A stretch of DNA of 39,454 nucleotides from an uncultured Pseudomonadota bacterium (GTDB lineage: Bacteria; Myxococcota_A; UBA796; GCA-2862545): contig CAIOSP010000111.1 in the NCBI GenBank assembly GCA_903861005.1, positions 1 to 39,454 on the forward strand, in the 5' to 3' direction. Positions 17,690-26,561 of the stretch are shown here, in pieces. The notes below the pieces were generated by a model, which saw nothing but the letters and a program-made list of their open reading frames with translations, ran no database searches and had not been told where the DNA came from. The stretch's first letter is position 1, and every line of letters starts with the position of its first letter. The position numbers and the translations under genes were made by a program.

Positions 17690-20257
17690 CTACTCGGCGA
17701 TCCCCACCAGCCGCACGATCGGCCCGAGCGGGTTGGTGTCCTCGCGCAGGTCGATGCGACCGACGATCGCCCACGTCCCCACGTCGGCCTCGTCGTCCTG
17801 GTGACCCTCGACATCGTAGGTCTCCACCTGGATCTCGGTCGGTGGGTAGAGCACCTGGCGCACGTCCCACTGGTGCGGCCCGGTGGGCGTGAGCACCGTG
17901 TTCCAGGCGCGGCGCGCGCGGTGGTCGAACCCGATCGCGCTGTGCTCCTCCAGGAAGGGAGCGAGCGCGGCGGACAGCTCCTCAGCACCCCACGCGCTCT
18001 CCTCGTCCTGGCGAACGGCGGCGGCGGCCTCGTCGAAGTCCTGGTGGGCGAACGCACGCACCAGCGCGTGCAGCTCGGCGCGGACGCGGGCGGTGAACGC
18101 ACGGCGGTCGGCGGAGATGTCGGCCTTGCGGACGTCGTCCACCGGCGAGTCGGCGCCGTGCAGCAGCTGCTCCCACTCGGTGAGCAGGCTGGTGTCGACC
18201 TGCCCCAGCATGGCGCGCAGGTAGGCCAGCACCTCGACCAGCGCGTCCGACTGATCGTCGAGGGGCACGTTCTGCTCGAGCGCCTTGTAGACCTCGGTCA
18301 GGTAGCGGAGCAGGACGCCCTCGGAGCGCTGAAGCTCCAGGTCACGCACGTACTCGGCGAACGACGCCGCGCGCTCGATCATCTCCCGCGCGATCGACTT
18401 GGGGCGGATCGCCTCGGCGTCCAGCCACGGGTGGTGCTCCAGGTAGGCGTTAAAGTACGCGTAGATCGCCTCGCCGTTCGGCTTGGGCCAAGTGATCTCC
18501 TCGAGGATCTCCAGGCGCTCCTCGAACGGGACGCCGGCGGCCTTGAGCTCGGCGATCTTCTGACCCTTGGCCTTGTCGACCTGTCGGAACAGCACCGCGC
18601 GCGGGTGCTCCAGGATGGCCTCGACCCAGCTCACCACGTCGAGCGCGTAGGTGGGCGACGCCACGTCGAGCGTGCCCAGCGCGTCGAGCAGGAACAGCGA
18701 CAGCGAGTGGTGCAGCGTGAAGTCGTGCTGCAGCGTGGGGTCGAGCCGCAGGCCCTGCTCGTCGCGCAGCGCGACCGCGGTCTGCTCCAGGTTGGCGAGC
18801 AGCGTCGCCGTCTCACGGCGGAGCTCGTCCTTGCGCTTCTCAAACACGTGGCTGCGGTCGATCAGAGCGAGCATCGCGTCCACGCCGCGCTGCGCGTCGC
18901 CGTGGGTCTCCTCGGCGTGCTGCATGAGCGACAACAAGCGCCCGTGGTCCACCGTGAAGCGACCTTCGAGCGGCTCCGGCGGGCGCTCCACCAGCTGCGC
19001 GAACGTCGTCTCGTCCCAGTGCTTGTAGCCCTTGGCCGGAGGCTGGGCCTTGACCATCTTCTTGAGCTTCTTGGGGTCGCCGGAGCGCTCCTTGGCGTTC
19101 TCGATGACGTGCGCGGGCGCCTGCACGACGACGTAGCCAGCGGTGTCGTAGCCCGCGCGGCCAGCGCGACCGGCGATCTGCTTGAAGTCGCGGACGGGAA
19201 GGATGATCACCTTCTCGCCGTCGAACTTGCAGAGCTGCGTGAACAGCACGGTGCGGATGGGGACGTTGATGCCCACGCCCAGCGTGTCCGTGCCGCAGAT
19301 GATCTTGAGCAGGCCCTGCTGCGCCAGCCGCTCCACCAGCAGGCGGTAGCGCGGGAGCAGCCCCGCGTGGTGCAGGCCGACGCCGTGCAGCACGTAGCGA
19401 CGCACCGTCGACCCGAACGGGCTGTGGAAGCTGAAGCCCTTCACCGCGTCCGAAATCGCGCGCTTCTCCTCCTTGGAGCAGTAGTCGACGCTCATCAGCG
19501 CCTGCGCGGCCTCGGTCGCCGCGTTCTGCGTGAAGTGCACCACGTAGACCGGCGCCTTGTCCGACGTCACCAGGCGCCGCAGCGCGTCGTGGATCGGCAC
19601 CATGCTGTAGCTGAAGTCGAGCGGCACGGGGCGGTGCACGCCCCTGACCTCGGCGACGGCCTTGCCGGTGCGGGCCTCCAGGTCGGCGCGGATGGCGGTG
19701 GTGTCGCCCAGCGTGCCGGACATCAGCAGGAAGGTGGTCTTGGGCAGCGTCAGCAGCGGGATCTGCCAGGCCATGCCTCGGTCGCGGTCGGCGTAGTAGT
19801 GGAACTCGTCCATCACCACGCTGGTGACCTTGGCGTCCTCGCCCTCGCGCAGGGCCAGGTTGGCCAGGATCTCCGCGGTGCAGCACACGATCGGCGCGTC
19901 GCGGTTCACGGCGCCGTCGCCGGTCATCAGGCCCACGTGCTCGGCCCCGAACGTGCGGCACAGCTCAAAGAACTTCTCGCTCACCAGGGCCTTGATCGGC
20001 GCGGTGTACCAGGCGCGGCCCAGCTCGCAGAAGGTCTTGAAGTGCAGCGCCGTGGCGACCAGCGACTTGCCGGACCCGGTGGGGGTGTCGAGCACGACGT
20101 GACGGCCCGTGAAGATCTCGAGGATCGCCTCTTCCTGGTGCGCGTAGAGCGTCAGGCCAGAGTCCGACACCCACGCGAGGAAGGCCTCGAGCATGTCGTC
20201 GGGGTGGGAGAATCCCTTCTCGGGGATGCGTTCGTCGAGCCGGAGGATGTGCGCCAT
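17690..20257 (-). CDS. DEAD/DEAH-box superfamily II helicase, Ski2-like with DUF3516 C-terminus
   Basis: 855 residues. Walker A is TPTGSGKS (G61-S65); the Walker B/DExH-type motif is VVMDEFHYYAD near residue 150; motif III is LLMSGTLGDT; motif VI is QIAGRAGRAGYD near residue 360. The Q-motif-like start is LTLYAHQEEAILEI. The C-terminal half (about 400-855) is helical and lacks known catalytic motifs, as in the DUF3516-containing helicases found mainly in Actinobacteria and Myxococcota. Ski2-like enzymes unwind RNA or DNA with ATP; the role of this bacterial subgroup is not established. ATG start; no close partner gene upstream. The downstream membrane protein may be in the same transcript. 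Confidence 0.88.
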   Translation of the reverse strand: MAHILRLDERIPEKGFSHPDDMLEAFLAWVSDSGLTLYAHQEEAILEIFTGRHVVLDTPTGSGKSLVATALHFKTFCELGRAWYTAPIKALVSEKFFELCRTFGAEHVGLMTGDGAVNRDAPIVCCTAEILANLALREGEDAKVTSVVMDEFHYYADRDRGMAWQIPLLTLPKTTFLLMSGTLGDTTAIRADLEARTGKAVAEVRGVHRPVPLDFSYSMVPIHDALRRLVTSDKAPVYVVHFTQNAATEAAQALMSVDYCSKEEKRAISDAVKGFSFHSPFGSTVRRYVLHGVGLHHAGLLPRYRLLVERLAQQGLLKIICGTDTLGVGINVPIRTVLFTQLCKFDGEKVIILPVRDFKQIAGRAGRAGYDTAGYVVVQAPAHVIENAKERSGDPKKLKKMVKAQPPAKGYKHWDETTFAQLVERPPEPLEGRFTVDHGRLLSLMQHAEETHGDAQRGVDAMLALIDRSHVFEKRKDELRRETATLLANLEQTAVALRDEQGLRLDPTLQHDFTLHHSLSLFLLDALGTLDVASPTYALDVVSWVEAILEHPRAVLFRQVDKAKGQKIAELKAAGVPFEERLEILEEITWPKPNGEAIYAYFNAYLEHHPWLDAEAIRPKSIAREMIERAASFAEYVRDLELQRSEGVLLRYLTEVYKALEQNVPLDDQSDALVEVLAYLRAMLGQVDTSLLTEWEQLLHGADSPVDDVRKADISADRRAFTARVRAELHALVRAFAHQDFDEAAAAVRQDEESAWGAEELSAALAPFLEEHSAIGFDHRARRAWNTVLTPTGPHQWDVRQVLYPPTEIQVETYDVEGHQDDEADVGTWAIVGRIDLREDTNPLGPIVRLVGIAE

Positions 20258-20368
20258 GGCGGCGCCCTATCGCGTCAGGGCGTGGGGTCGCTCACGCGCC
20301 GGTCGATCGAAGGCAGCGGAGGTCGACGGTCGGCGGGTCCGTCGGCTAGCGTCGAGCCAGGAGACACC

Positions 20369-20932
20369 ATGCGCACCACACTCTGGGGACCTCACCTGCT
20401 CGCGGCGCTCAGCGCGCTCGGCGCCTGCCAGGCCAAGGACGAGCCCTCCGTCGACACCGACACCGGCTTGGTCGACTCCGACAAAGCAGACACCGACGTG
20501 GTCGCCCACGACACGGGGGACACCGGCGCCGCGGCGGACACCGACGACACGGACATGGTGGACACGGACGGCACCCACGTCGTGCTGCACGGCCAGCTCT
20601 TCTGCGAGCTGCCGTCGCCCGCCACGCCCGCCGGCGTGCCCGCCACCCCCGGCTTCGCGAAGATCACGCTGGTGCAGCCCTGGTACTGCCCGCCGCTCAG
20701 CGGCTGCTCGGAGAACACGAACATCGAGGTGATCGCGGAGACCACGCTCGACCAGAACGGAGTTTTCGAGCTGGACTTCCAGACCGGCCCGTACGCGGTG
20801 GAGGAGCTCTACCTCTACACCAACATCAAGGACGGCGTCTGCGGCAACGGGTACCAGTTCACCCAGCGCGCGCTGACCGAGTACGCCGACTTCTCGGACA
20901 TCGTCATCGACGTCGACTCGATCTTCTTCTGA
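20369..20932 (+). CDS. Asp/Thr-rich lipoprotein, unknown function
   Basis: 187 residues. A signal peptide ends in a lipobox (LSALGAC, Cys at about residue 20). Residues about 25-68 form a linker dominated by Asp and Thr with repeated DT, DTD and DTG units, followed by a domain of about 115 residues with several cysteines (FCELP, YCPPLSGC, VCGNGY) and a FELDFQTGPY-like strand pattern, possibly a beta-sandwich. Such acidic DT-rich linkers are common in lipoproteins of myxobacteria-like organisms. It is probably anchored in the outer membrane with the domain exposed. A GGAG precedes the ATG at 20369. Function not recognised. Confidence 0.75.
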   Translation: MRTTLWGPHLLAALSALGACQAKDEPSVDTDTGLVDSDKADTDVVAHDTGDTGAAADTDDTDMVDTDGTHVVLHGQLFCELPSPATPAGVPATPGFAKITLVQPWYCPPLSGCSENTNIEVIAETTLDQNGVFELDFQTGPYAVEELYLYTNIKDGVCGNGYQFTQRALTEYADFSDIVIDVDSIFF

Positions 20933-20950
20933 GCGCGGCTGCCTGACCCG

Positions 20951-20984
20951 GGAGCGCGGCGACCGACACGTCGCGCCGCGCTCC
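20951..20984. terminator. Hairpin between convergent genes
   Basis: GGAGCGCGGCG (20951-20961) pairs perfectly with CGCCGCGCTCC (20974-20984), and the loop holds a further CGAC/GTCG pairing. It lies between the convergent stops at 20932 and 20999. No T-run, so this is a probable bidirectional hairpin rather than a classic terminator. Confidence 0.55.
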
Positions 20985-20998
20985 GACCGGGGTCGTGC

Positions 20999-21733
20999 CT
21001 AGGGGACGATCGTCGCGTGCACGATGTAGTCCAGCTTGGGGAAGCCCTTCTTCAGGTACTCGTTGCCCTGGTGCGTGATCATGCCCTGGTCCGGGCCTCG
21101 ACCGCGCGGCGCGCCCTCGCCGTAGCCGGTGTAGAGCTTGCCCACGACGTCGATGCCCGCGACCACCTCACCGAACGCCGCGAAGCCCATGCCGTCGAGG
21201 TTGGTGTTGTCCTCGTAGCTGATGAACAGCTGCGTGGTGCGCGAGTTGGGGCCCGACGTGGCGAAGGTCAGCGTGCCCTTGGTGTTGGAGTGCTTGACCG
21301 GGTCGTCCTGGATGTCGGAGTTGGACCAGGCCTGGGTCACCGCAGGGTTCCCGTGGATACCAAACTGCGCGACGAAGCCGGGCACCGCGCGGAAGAAGGC
21401 GATGTCGTCGTAGAACCCGATCTTCACGAGGTTGTAGAAGCGGTCCACGCCCTTGGGCGCCCAGTCGCGGTGCACGGCCACGACGAAGCTGCCCTTGGTG
21501 GTCTCCATTTGGACCTTGAACTCGGCGGGCGCCGTCTCGGTGGCGAGCGACGGGTTGAGCAGCGCGGGGTTGGGTGCGCCAGCGGCCACCGGCTCAGCGG
21601 CGGGCGCGGGCGTGGGCTCCGGCGCGGGGGGCGGCACGGGCTCAGACGTGACCGGGTCGGCCAGCACGGGGGCCGGAGGGGGCGGCGCGCCGCAGGCGGC
21701 GAGCAGGACGAGCAGCAGCATCGGACGGAGCAT
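20999..21733 (-). CDS. Cyclophilin-type peptidyl-prolyl isomerase lipoprotein
   Basis: 244 residues. A signal peptide with lipobox (LVLLAACG, Cys near residue 14) is followed by a Pro/Ala-rich linker to about residue 60, then a cyclophilin domain from about residue 75. The domain contains the catalytic FFRAVPGFVAQFG, and SRTTQLFISYEDNTNLDG and AAFGEVVAGIDVV, all family hallmarks. It should catalyse cis-trans isomerisation of prolyl bonds in the periplasm while lipid-anchored. The frame is open to 21910, but a GAGG before the ATG at 21733 and the lipobox fix the start. It is divergent from the esterase lipoprotein and converges on the Asp/Thr-rich lipoprotein. Confidence 0.9.
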   Translation of the reverse strand: MLRPMLLLVLLAACGAPPPPAPVLADPVTSEPVPPPAPEPTPAPAAEPVAAGAPNPALLNPSLATETAPAEFKVQMETTKGSFVVAVHRDWAPKGVDRFYNLVKIGFYDDIAFFRAVPGFVAQFGIHGNPAVTQAWSNSDIQDDPVKHSNTKGTLTFATSGPNSRTTQLFISYEDNTNLDGMGFAAFGEVVAGIDVVGKLYTGYGEGAPRGRGPDQGMITHQGNEYLKKGFPKLDYIVHATIVP

Positions 21734-21928
21734 CGGGACCTCACTCGGGGTGCGACGAGGTAGCACGGCCCGATCGCGCGGTCGCGAGCGGGGTTCGCCA
21801 CGCCTGGGCGGTCGACGACGACGCCCCTCGCACCCGCGTTTACGCGCGGCGCCCAAAAATGTTTCGCGGGCTCTGACACAAGGCCCGGCCGCCGGAGTTG
21901 TAGAGATCACAAGGCCCCTGGAGGCTCC

Positions 21929-22744
21929 GTGCTCCGCTCCCCCATCCCCGCGCTCCTGGTGCTCGCCGCGTGCAAGTCAGCCCCCGCGCTCGACACCACC
22001 GGCGACGTCTCCGAGCAGACGTTCCACTCTGACCTGATGTCGGACGACTACATCCTGCGCGTGCGCCTGCCGCCGGACGTGGACACGGAGGGGGCCTACC
22101 CGCTCCTCATCCAACTGGACCCGACCTTCGCGGGCCTGCACCAGTTCGCGACCACCGGCGGCCTGGTCTCCAAGCACGAGGCCGACGGCGACTGGCCCGA
22201 CTCGGTGATCGTCGGCGTCGACTACGCGGACCCGTCCACCCGGGAGCGCGACTACCGCACCCCGGATCCGGTCGACCCGACGTTCCAGAGCGACCACGCC
22301 GACCTGTTCTACCGCGTGCTCACCGAGGAGATCCTGCCGCATCTGGACGACTCGCTCCCGGTCGATCCCACGCGGCGGCTGATGCTCGGGCACTCCAACG
22401 GCGGCGTATTCGGCTGGTACACGATCTTGCGCCACGACCCGTCGGTGACGCCGCCGTTCGCGGGAGTGATCGCCGCCGACGCGGGGCTCGACGAGGCGCT
22501 CTTCACCTACGAGCGCCTGCACGCTGAGCGCGCCGACTCGCTGCCGACCGTGATCTACGCGACGCACGCGCTCTACAACGGCGCGGAGCAGAAGATCACG
22601 TTCGACGCGCTGGAGGAGCGCCTGCGCGGGCGCGGCTTCCCCGACCTCAACGCCACCATCGAGGGCCTGGACACCGACCACGGTGGCGCCGTCATCCCCT
22701 CCTACGAGCGCGGACTCGACAAGCTCTTCTCGGAGATCCCATGA
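21929..22744 (+). CDS. Alpha/beta-hydrolase lipoprotein, esterase (Fes/esterase D-like)
   Basis: 271 residues from a GTG with a good GGAGG site. The N-terminus has a lipobox (LLVLAACK, Cys near residue 15). The mature part follows the putative-esterase pattern: YILRVRLPPDVDTEGAYPLL, then LIQLDP in the oxyanion position, DPTRRLMLGHSNGG with nucleophile Ser156, a candidate acid (IAADAG), and DTDHGG near the end supplying the catalytic His. It should cleave ester bonds at the cell envelope; substrate unknown. It overlaps the next gene by four bases (ATGA), so the two are coupled. Confidence 0.82.
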   Translation: MLRSPIPALLVLAACKSAPALDTTGDVSEQTFHSDLMSDDYILRVRLPPDVDTEGAYPLLIQLDPTFAGLHQFATTGGLVSKHEADGDWPDSVIVGVDYADPSTRERDYRTPDPVDPTFQSDHADLFYRVLTEEILPHLDDSLPVDPTRRLMLGHSNGGVFGWYTILRHDPSVTPPFAGVIAADAGLDEALFTYERLHAERADSLPTVIYATHALYNGAEQKITFDALEERLRGRGFPDLNATIEGLDTDHGGAVIPSYERGLDKLFSEIP

Positions 22745-23367
22745 ACCCGATCCACGCCTTGAGCGCGCTCCTTCTGTTGACGGGCAGCGCGGCCGCCGCG
22801 GAGCCGCACCTCCCCGAGGACGGCTCGGTCGACCGCACCGTGCACGTCCGCCTGGACACCGACGCCACCTGGGGGATCGGCGGGCAGATGTTCCTCGGCG
22901 CTTCGGCGCACGGGACTGCGTACGTTGGCGCGTGGAAGAGCAAGCGCGCCACGGGGAGCGTCGACTTTGGGCTCCAGCTCGCGTACCAGAACGAGCCGAC
23001 CTTCCTCGCGTTCTGGATCGACCCCGAACAGGTGAAGGGCGCCACGCACCGCGTCCAAGCGCTCGCCACGGTGGGCCACACTTTCCACATGGGCGGCAAG
23101 CGACAGGTGGCGCTGGGCCTGCACTGGTTCATGGGCCTTAACCACTGGGACTCGGCGTACTCGCTCGACTACAGCCAGGAGGACGTGCACGGGAAGGCGT
23201 CGGTGAAGGACGACTTGTTCGTCACCGGGGCCGAGGTCCAGCTCGCTTACCGTTTCTCCAAGCACGTCGGCGTGAACCTGGCGCTGCTGGCGCCCATGCC
23301 CACCGCGTCGTCCTACGTGATCACGTTCGGCTCGATCGGGCTTGGCCTGACCTACTACCTCCGCTAG
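22741..23367 (+). CDS. Probable outer-membrane beta-barrel protein
   Basis: 208 residues. A signal peptide (about 1-20, cleavage near GSAAAA) is followed by alternating polar/hydrophobic strands with many Gly, Tyr and Phe residues (WGIGGQMFLGASAHG, VDFGLQLAYQ, QVALGLHWFMGLN). It ends SIGLGLTYYLR, resembling the terminal strand of small barrels except for the final Arg in place of an aromatic residue. I infer a small outer-membrane barrel; no named family recognised. The ATG lies inside the esterase stop codon region, so the two proteins are made together. Confidence 0.65.
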   Translation: MNPIHALSALLLLTGSAAAAEPHLPEDGSVDRTVHVRLDTDATWGIGGQMFLGASAHGTAYVGAWKSKRATGSVDFGLQLAYQNEPTFLAFWIDPEQVKGATHRVQALATVGHTFHMGGKRQVALGLHWFMGLNHWDSAYSLDYSQEDVHGKASVKDDLFVTGAEVQLAYRFSKHVGVNLALLAPMPTASSYVITFGSIGLGLTYYLR

Positions 23368-23377
23368 GCTCGGGGGC

Positions 23378-23641
23378 ATGACCCGCCCCTCCCCCGCCAA
23401 GCCGGCGCTGTTCTGGATCGGCCTCGCGTGCGCCGCGGCCAGCTACGCCTGGACCACGCGCCCCGCCGCCGACGACCCATCGTGGACGCCGGACGGCACG
23501 GGCCTGTGCTGGCACTGGCGCGCCGACGACGGCTCGATCGCGCAGTGCTGTCGGCTGCGGACCGGCGTGTGGTGGGACGCGGAGCGCCACCTGTGCGACG
23601 GCGCCCGCCCCGGTCACGGCGCGCCAGAGCCCACCCGGTAG
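23378..23641 (+). CDS. Small membrane-anchored or secreted cysteine-containing protein
   Basis: 87 residues. One hydrophobic segment (about 10-26, ALFWIGLACAAASYAW) is followed by a compact domain with several Trp and Cys residues (LCWHWRADDG, QCCRLRTGVWW, HLCDG), suggesting a disulfide-bonded periplasmic module. It starts ten bases after the preceding stop. Its last 28 bases overlap the end of the opposite-strand glycosyltransferase gene. No family recognised; real coding status is likely from the Cys/Trp pattern and position but not certain. Confidence 0.5.
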   Translation: MTRPSPAKPALFWIGLACAAASYAWTTRPAADDPSWTPDGTGLCWHWRADDGSIAQCCRLRTGVWWDAERHLCDGARPGHGAPEPTR

Positions 23642-25161
23642 AAGCCCACGCGCACCGGCGCGCCGCCGTAGCGCTCGAAGAGCCAGCCGCGGTCTGCCAG
23701 ACCGCCCACCGCGATCGGCGTGAGCGCGTGCGCGGCCTCGAAGGGCGCGCAGCGGTCGACGTCGAGCATCTTGTAGCTGACCGCCGTGCAGGCCGTGCTC
23801 CGGTAGTACACCACGCAGGAGCCGTCGTCGGGCGCGTCGTCGAGCCAGGTCCAGCGGTGGGGCGTGCCGACGGACGCCTTGAGGCCGTCGGGCAGCACCA
23901 GGCTCATGTCACCCTCGAGCGGGAGCGTCACGATCGTGCAGCCGTCCGGCACCTCGGGAAGGTGGGTCCGCACGAACTGGTACTCGAGCGCGGGCGTGAA
24001 CTCGGCGTAGGCGTCGGGCAGCGTGGTCGCGACGGACGCGGCGACGGCACCCAGCGCCATCAGGCCCGCGGGCACGGTCAGCGCGGGGATCCGATGCGCG
24101 ACGCGATCGACGAGCGCCTCGACGCCGACGCCGACGAGCAACGCCATCCACGGCAGCACGCGGAGCTGGTGGCGCGCCAGGCACCACGACTCAATCGAGC
24201 CGATCGACCAGCGCGCGTTGGGCACCAGCGACCCCACGGCCACCATCAGCAGCGCGGTCGCGAGCGTCGCGCGCACCGCCGGCCTCCCGGACGGCGCCAA
24301 CCACAGCGACGCGGCGAGCGCGGCGGGCACGAAGGGCGTCGACCAGGGGACGAGGTGCGCGAGCCCGTGCTCGAGCAGCCCGTGCCCCTCCACCAAGCCG
24401 AGTGAAGGGTCGCTGAGCGCGCGCCCGAAGGCCAGGATGGACACCAAATCCGGCAGCGCCACCGCCGCAGCGATTAGGCCTACCGGCAGCCACGCGCGCC
24501 AGGACAGGCCGGGCTGCGATAGCCACGCCCACCCGAGCACCAGCGCGGGCAGCACGATGGCCTCCGGACGCATCGCGCCGGCGAGCCCGAGCGACAGCCC
24601 CGCGGCCCAGGTCGCGCGCGCGGAGCGCTCGCCGGGCGCGATCACGAACAGCGCCGCGACCAACACGAGGGCCGCCTCCACGATCTGTGGCGCGTCGGTG
24701 TGGCTGAAGCGGACGTGCAAGCCCATCCCGCCCATCACGACCGTCGCGACGGACGCCGCCAACCAGCCGCCGCCCAGACGCCACGTCAGCAGCCCGACGA
24801 GCGGCACGGTCAGCGCGCCAAACACCGCGACGACGTCGAACACCGTGAGGTCGCTGACCGGCAGGCCGACGGCCCACAGTACCCGCATCAGCGCGATCAG
24901 GCCGTGCGCGTAGCGCCAATCCAGGCCACGCCAGGAGTGGAACACGTCGTCGCTGCGCGGGTTGATGTCGTGGGGCACGGCCGGCGCGGCCAGACGCAGC
25001 GCGAGCGCGACGAGCAGCACGACCAAGCCCAGCGCGAGCAAGCCGCGCGGCGCGACGCGCGCAGCCTGAGCGGCCTCACGCGCGACGCACCACGCCCACC
25101 CCGCCCACGCGGTGACGAGCACGGCCAGCACGACACCGCCTGCGAGCTGGGCCGGGTCCAC
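23614..25161 (-). CDS. Multipass membrane glycosyltransferase-like protein (GT-C type)
   Basis: 515 residues with about ten to twelve hydrophobic helices and a soluble C-terminal domain of about 130 residues. After the second helix comes an acidic loop (HDINPRSDDVFHSWRGLDW), the place of the catalytic acidic residues in GT-C enzymes; later loops include RFSHTDAPQIVE and GAMRPEAIVLPAL, seen in dolichyl-phosphate-mannose-transferase-like families. It probably transfers a sugar from a polyprenyl carrier outside the inner membrane; substrate unknown. The frame runs open to 26196, but a GGAGG before the GTG at 25161 sets the start. It is divergent from the SGNH hydrolase gene. Confidence 0.7.
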   Translation of the reverse strand: MDPAQLAGGVVLAVLVTAWAGWAWCVAREAAQAARVAPRGLLALGLVVLLVALALRLAAPAVPHDINPRSDDVFHSWRGLDWRYAHGLIALMRVLWAVGLPVSDLTVFDVVAVFGALTVPLVGLLTWRLGGGWLAASVATVVMGGMGLHVRFSHTDAPQIVEAALVLVAALFVIAPGERSARATWAAGLSLGLAGAMRPEAIVLPALVLGWAWLSQPGLSWRAWLPVGLIAAAVALPDLVSILAFGRALSDPSLGLVEGHGLLEHGLAHLVPWSTPFVPAALAASLWLAPSGRPAVRATLATALLMVAVGSLVPNARWSIGSIESWCLARHQLRVLPWMALLVGVGVEALVDRVAHRIPALTVPAGLMALGAVAASVATTLPDAYAEFTPALEYQFVRTHLPEVPDGCTIVTLPLEGDMSLVLPDGLKASVGTPHRWTWLDDAPDDGSCVVYYRSTACTAVSYKMLDVDRCAPFEAAHALTPIAVGGLADRGWLFERYGGAPVRVGFYRVGSGAP

Positions 25162-25299
25162 GCGTCCTCCGGAACAACCGACGCATACGGCGCTGAACCG
25201 CCGCGGGCCAACGGGCGGCGCGGCTGCTGCGCACCGGCGCCGCGTGCTACGCTCCCGAGCACGGCTCCAGCGTCCTCGGCGCGGCCCGGTTGAGGATCG

Positions 25300-26304
25300 A
25301 TGACCCCCAAGCGCGCGCTCGGACGGCTCCTGGCCATCACGCTGTCGATCGCCGCCAGCCTGGCGTGGGCGGAGGCGATCACCCGCTGGCTCAAGCCGAC
25401 GCCGCGCGGCCAGATCATCCGCGCCAACCGCGGCCCAGGCGAGTGGGAGGTCACCATCCGGCACGGCCAGCCCACCTGGAGGGACGCCGGGAGCGCGCCC
25501 CGTCGAAACGAGGACTGCCCCAAGCCCGGCACCCGGGACGTGGTGCTGCTCGGCACGTCGATCACGTTCGGGGCGGGCTTGTCGCCGGAGGACAGCCCGA
25601 GCGCGCGCCTGCAGGCGGACCTGGACGCGACCGAGCCCGGCGTGTGGTGCGTGATGGATCTGTCGCAGCCGGCCTACACCGGCGGCAACCGCGTCGCGGA
25701 GCTGACTGACGCCCTGGAGACGCTGCACCCGGACGTGGTGCTGTGGGAGGCCTGGGGCACCGACGCTGACCGATACACGATCGTCGGGACCGACGCGTAC
25801 AACTTCGGGCCGTTCGATCCGGACGCCGCGGGCCTGCCCTACGCGGTGCCGCTGCCCGCGCCGGTCAGCGCGTGGCTGTTCCAGAACTCGCGCCTGTACG
25901 AGTACGCGATGATCGCGCTCGGCACCGGGCACAAGACCGACGAGGAGCGCTGGGCGCCGTGGATGACGACCGGCTTGCCCGCGGTCGCCGACGCCGCGCG
26001 CGCCGGCGGCGGCGTGTTCGGGATCTACGCGCCGATCGGCATGGAGCGCGCGCCCGAGACCTGGATCGACGTGCCCGGCCTGCCCACCCGCATGGAGCGG
26101 CCGTGGGCGCTCGCGCACGACGTCCCGTACCTGCACCTGGCCGAGCCGATGCGCGGCGCGGACATCACGCGCATCCGGTTCGACACCGTGGGGCACCTCA
26201 ACGCCGAGGGCGCCAAGCTGTTCGCGCGCGCGCTGGCCGACTGGCTGCGCGCGGACCTCGCGCCGCGGCTGCCGCAGGCGACGGCGACGACGCCGCCGAG
26301 CTGA
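25300..26304 (+). CDS. SGNH/GDSL-type hydrolase, membrane-anchored
   Basis: 334 residues. An N-terminal hydrophobic segment (LLAITLSIAASLAWAEAI) acts as signal anchor. Block I is VVLLGTSITFGAG with nucleophile Ser87; the Gly of block II and Asn of block III are less clear (PAYTGGNRV; EAWGTDADR). The C-terminal block is FDTVGHLNAEGAKLF, giving H299 with D295 as possible partner; spacing is one residue longer than the usual DxxH. Family members remove or add acyl groups on envelope sugars. The divergent neighbour is a GT-C protein, so a role in surface glycan decoration is possible. A GAGG lies before the ATG at 25300. Confidence 0.72.
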   Translation: MTPKRALGRLLAITLSIAASLAWAEAITRWLKPTPRGQIIRANRGPGEWEVTIRHGQPTWRDAGSAPRRNEDCPKPGTRDVVLLGTSITFGAGLSPEDSPSARLQADLDATEPGVWCVMDLSQPAYTGGNRVAELTDALETLHPDVVLWEAWGTDADRYTIVGTDAYNFGPFDPDAAGLPYAVPLPAPVSAWLFQNSRLYEYAMIALGTGHKTDEERWAPWMTTGLPAVADAARAGGGVFGIYAPIGMERAPETWIDVPGLPTRMERPWALAHDVPYLHLAEPMRGADITRIRFDTVGHLNAEGAKLFARALADWLRADLAPRLPQATATTPPS

Positions 26305-26362
26305 CGACGTCTACGCGGCGACTACCCACCGCGCGCGTGCGACGCGGACCACATCGCCAAAC

Positions 26363-26419
26363 AAAAAAATCCGCCTTCGCCCGCGCGCCCGACGAGGGGC
26401 GCTGCATGACGAAGGCGGA
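26363..26419 (-). terminator. Intrinsic terminator behind the tRNA cluster
   Basis: On the minus strand a 10-bp stem (26410-26419 with 26370-26379), with an inner GC-rich pairing, is followed by seven Ts (26369 down to 26363). It begins eight bases after the 3' end of tRNA-Arg and ends the minus-strand tRNA transcript. Confidence 0.92.
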
Positions 26420-26426
26420 GAGAGTG

Positions 26427-26500
26427 TGCACCCAAAGGGAGTCGAACCCCTAACCTTCGGATTCGTAGTCCGACGCTCTATCCAGTTGAGCTATGGGTGC
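26427..26500 (-). tRNA. tRNA-Arg (anticodon ACG)
   Basis: 74 bases. Acceptor arms GCACCCA and TGGGTGC pair fully; the anticodon stem TCGGA/TCCGA encloses the loop CTACGAA, giving ACG (wobble A normally edited to inosine, reading CGN codons). T-loop TTCGACT. CCA is not encoded. Confidence 0.95.
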
Positions 26501-26561
26501 GTGGTGCGATTCACCGTCGCGGGCGCCCTTTAACAGGCGCTGCGGCGGCGCGCAAGGGGGA

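Noticed and set aside
15797-20932. Very long open frame on the + strand covering about 5.1 kb
   Set aside because: Its translation is Arg/Ala/His-rich with no motifs and runs antisense or out of frame through the GT-C, membrane-protein and helicase genes. Only its last part (20369-20932) is a real gene. Such frames are common in high-GC DNA.
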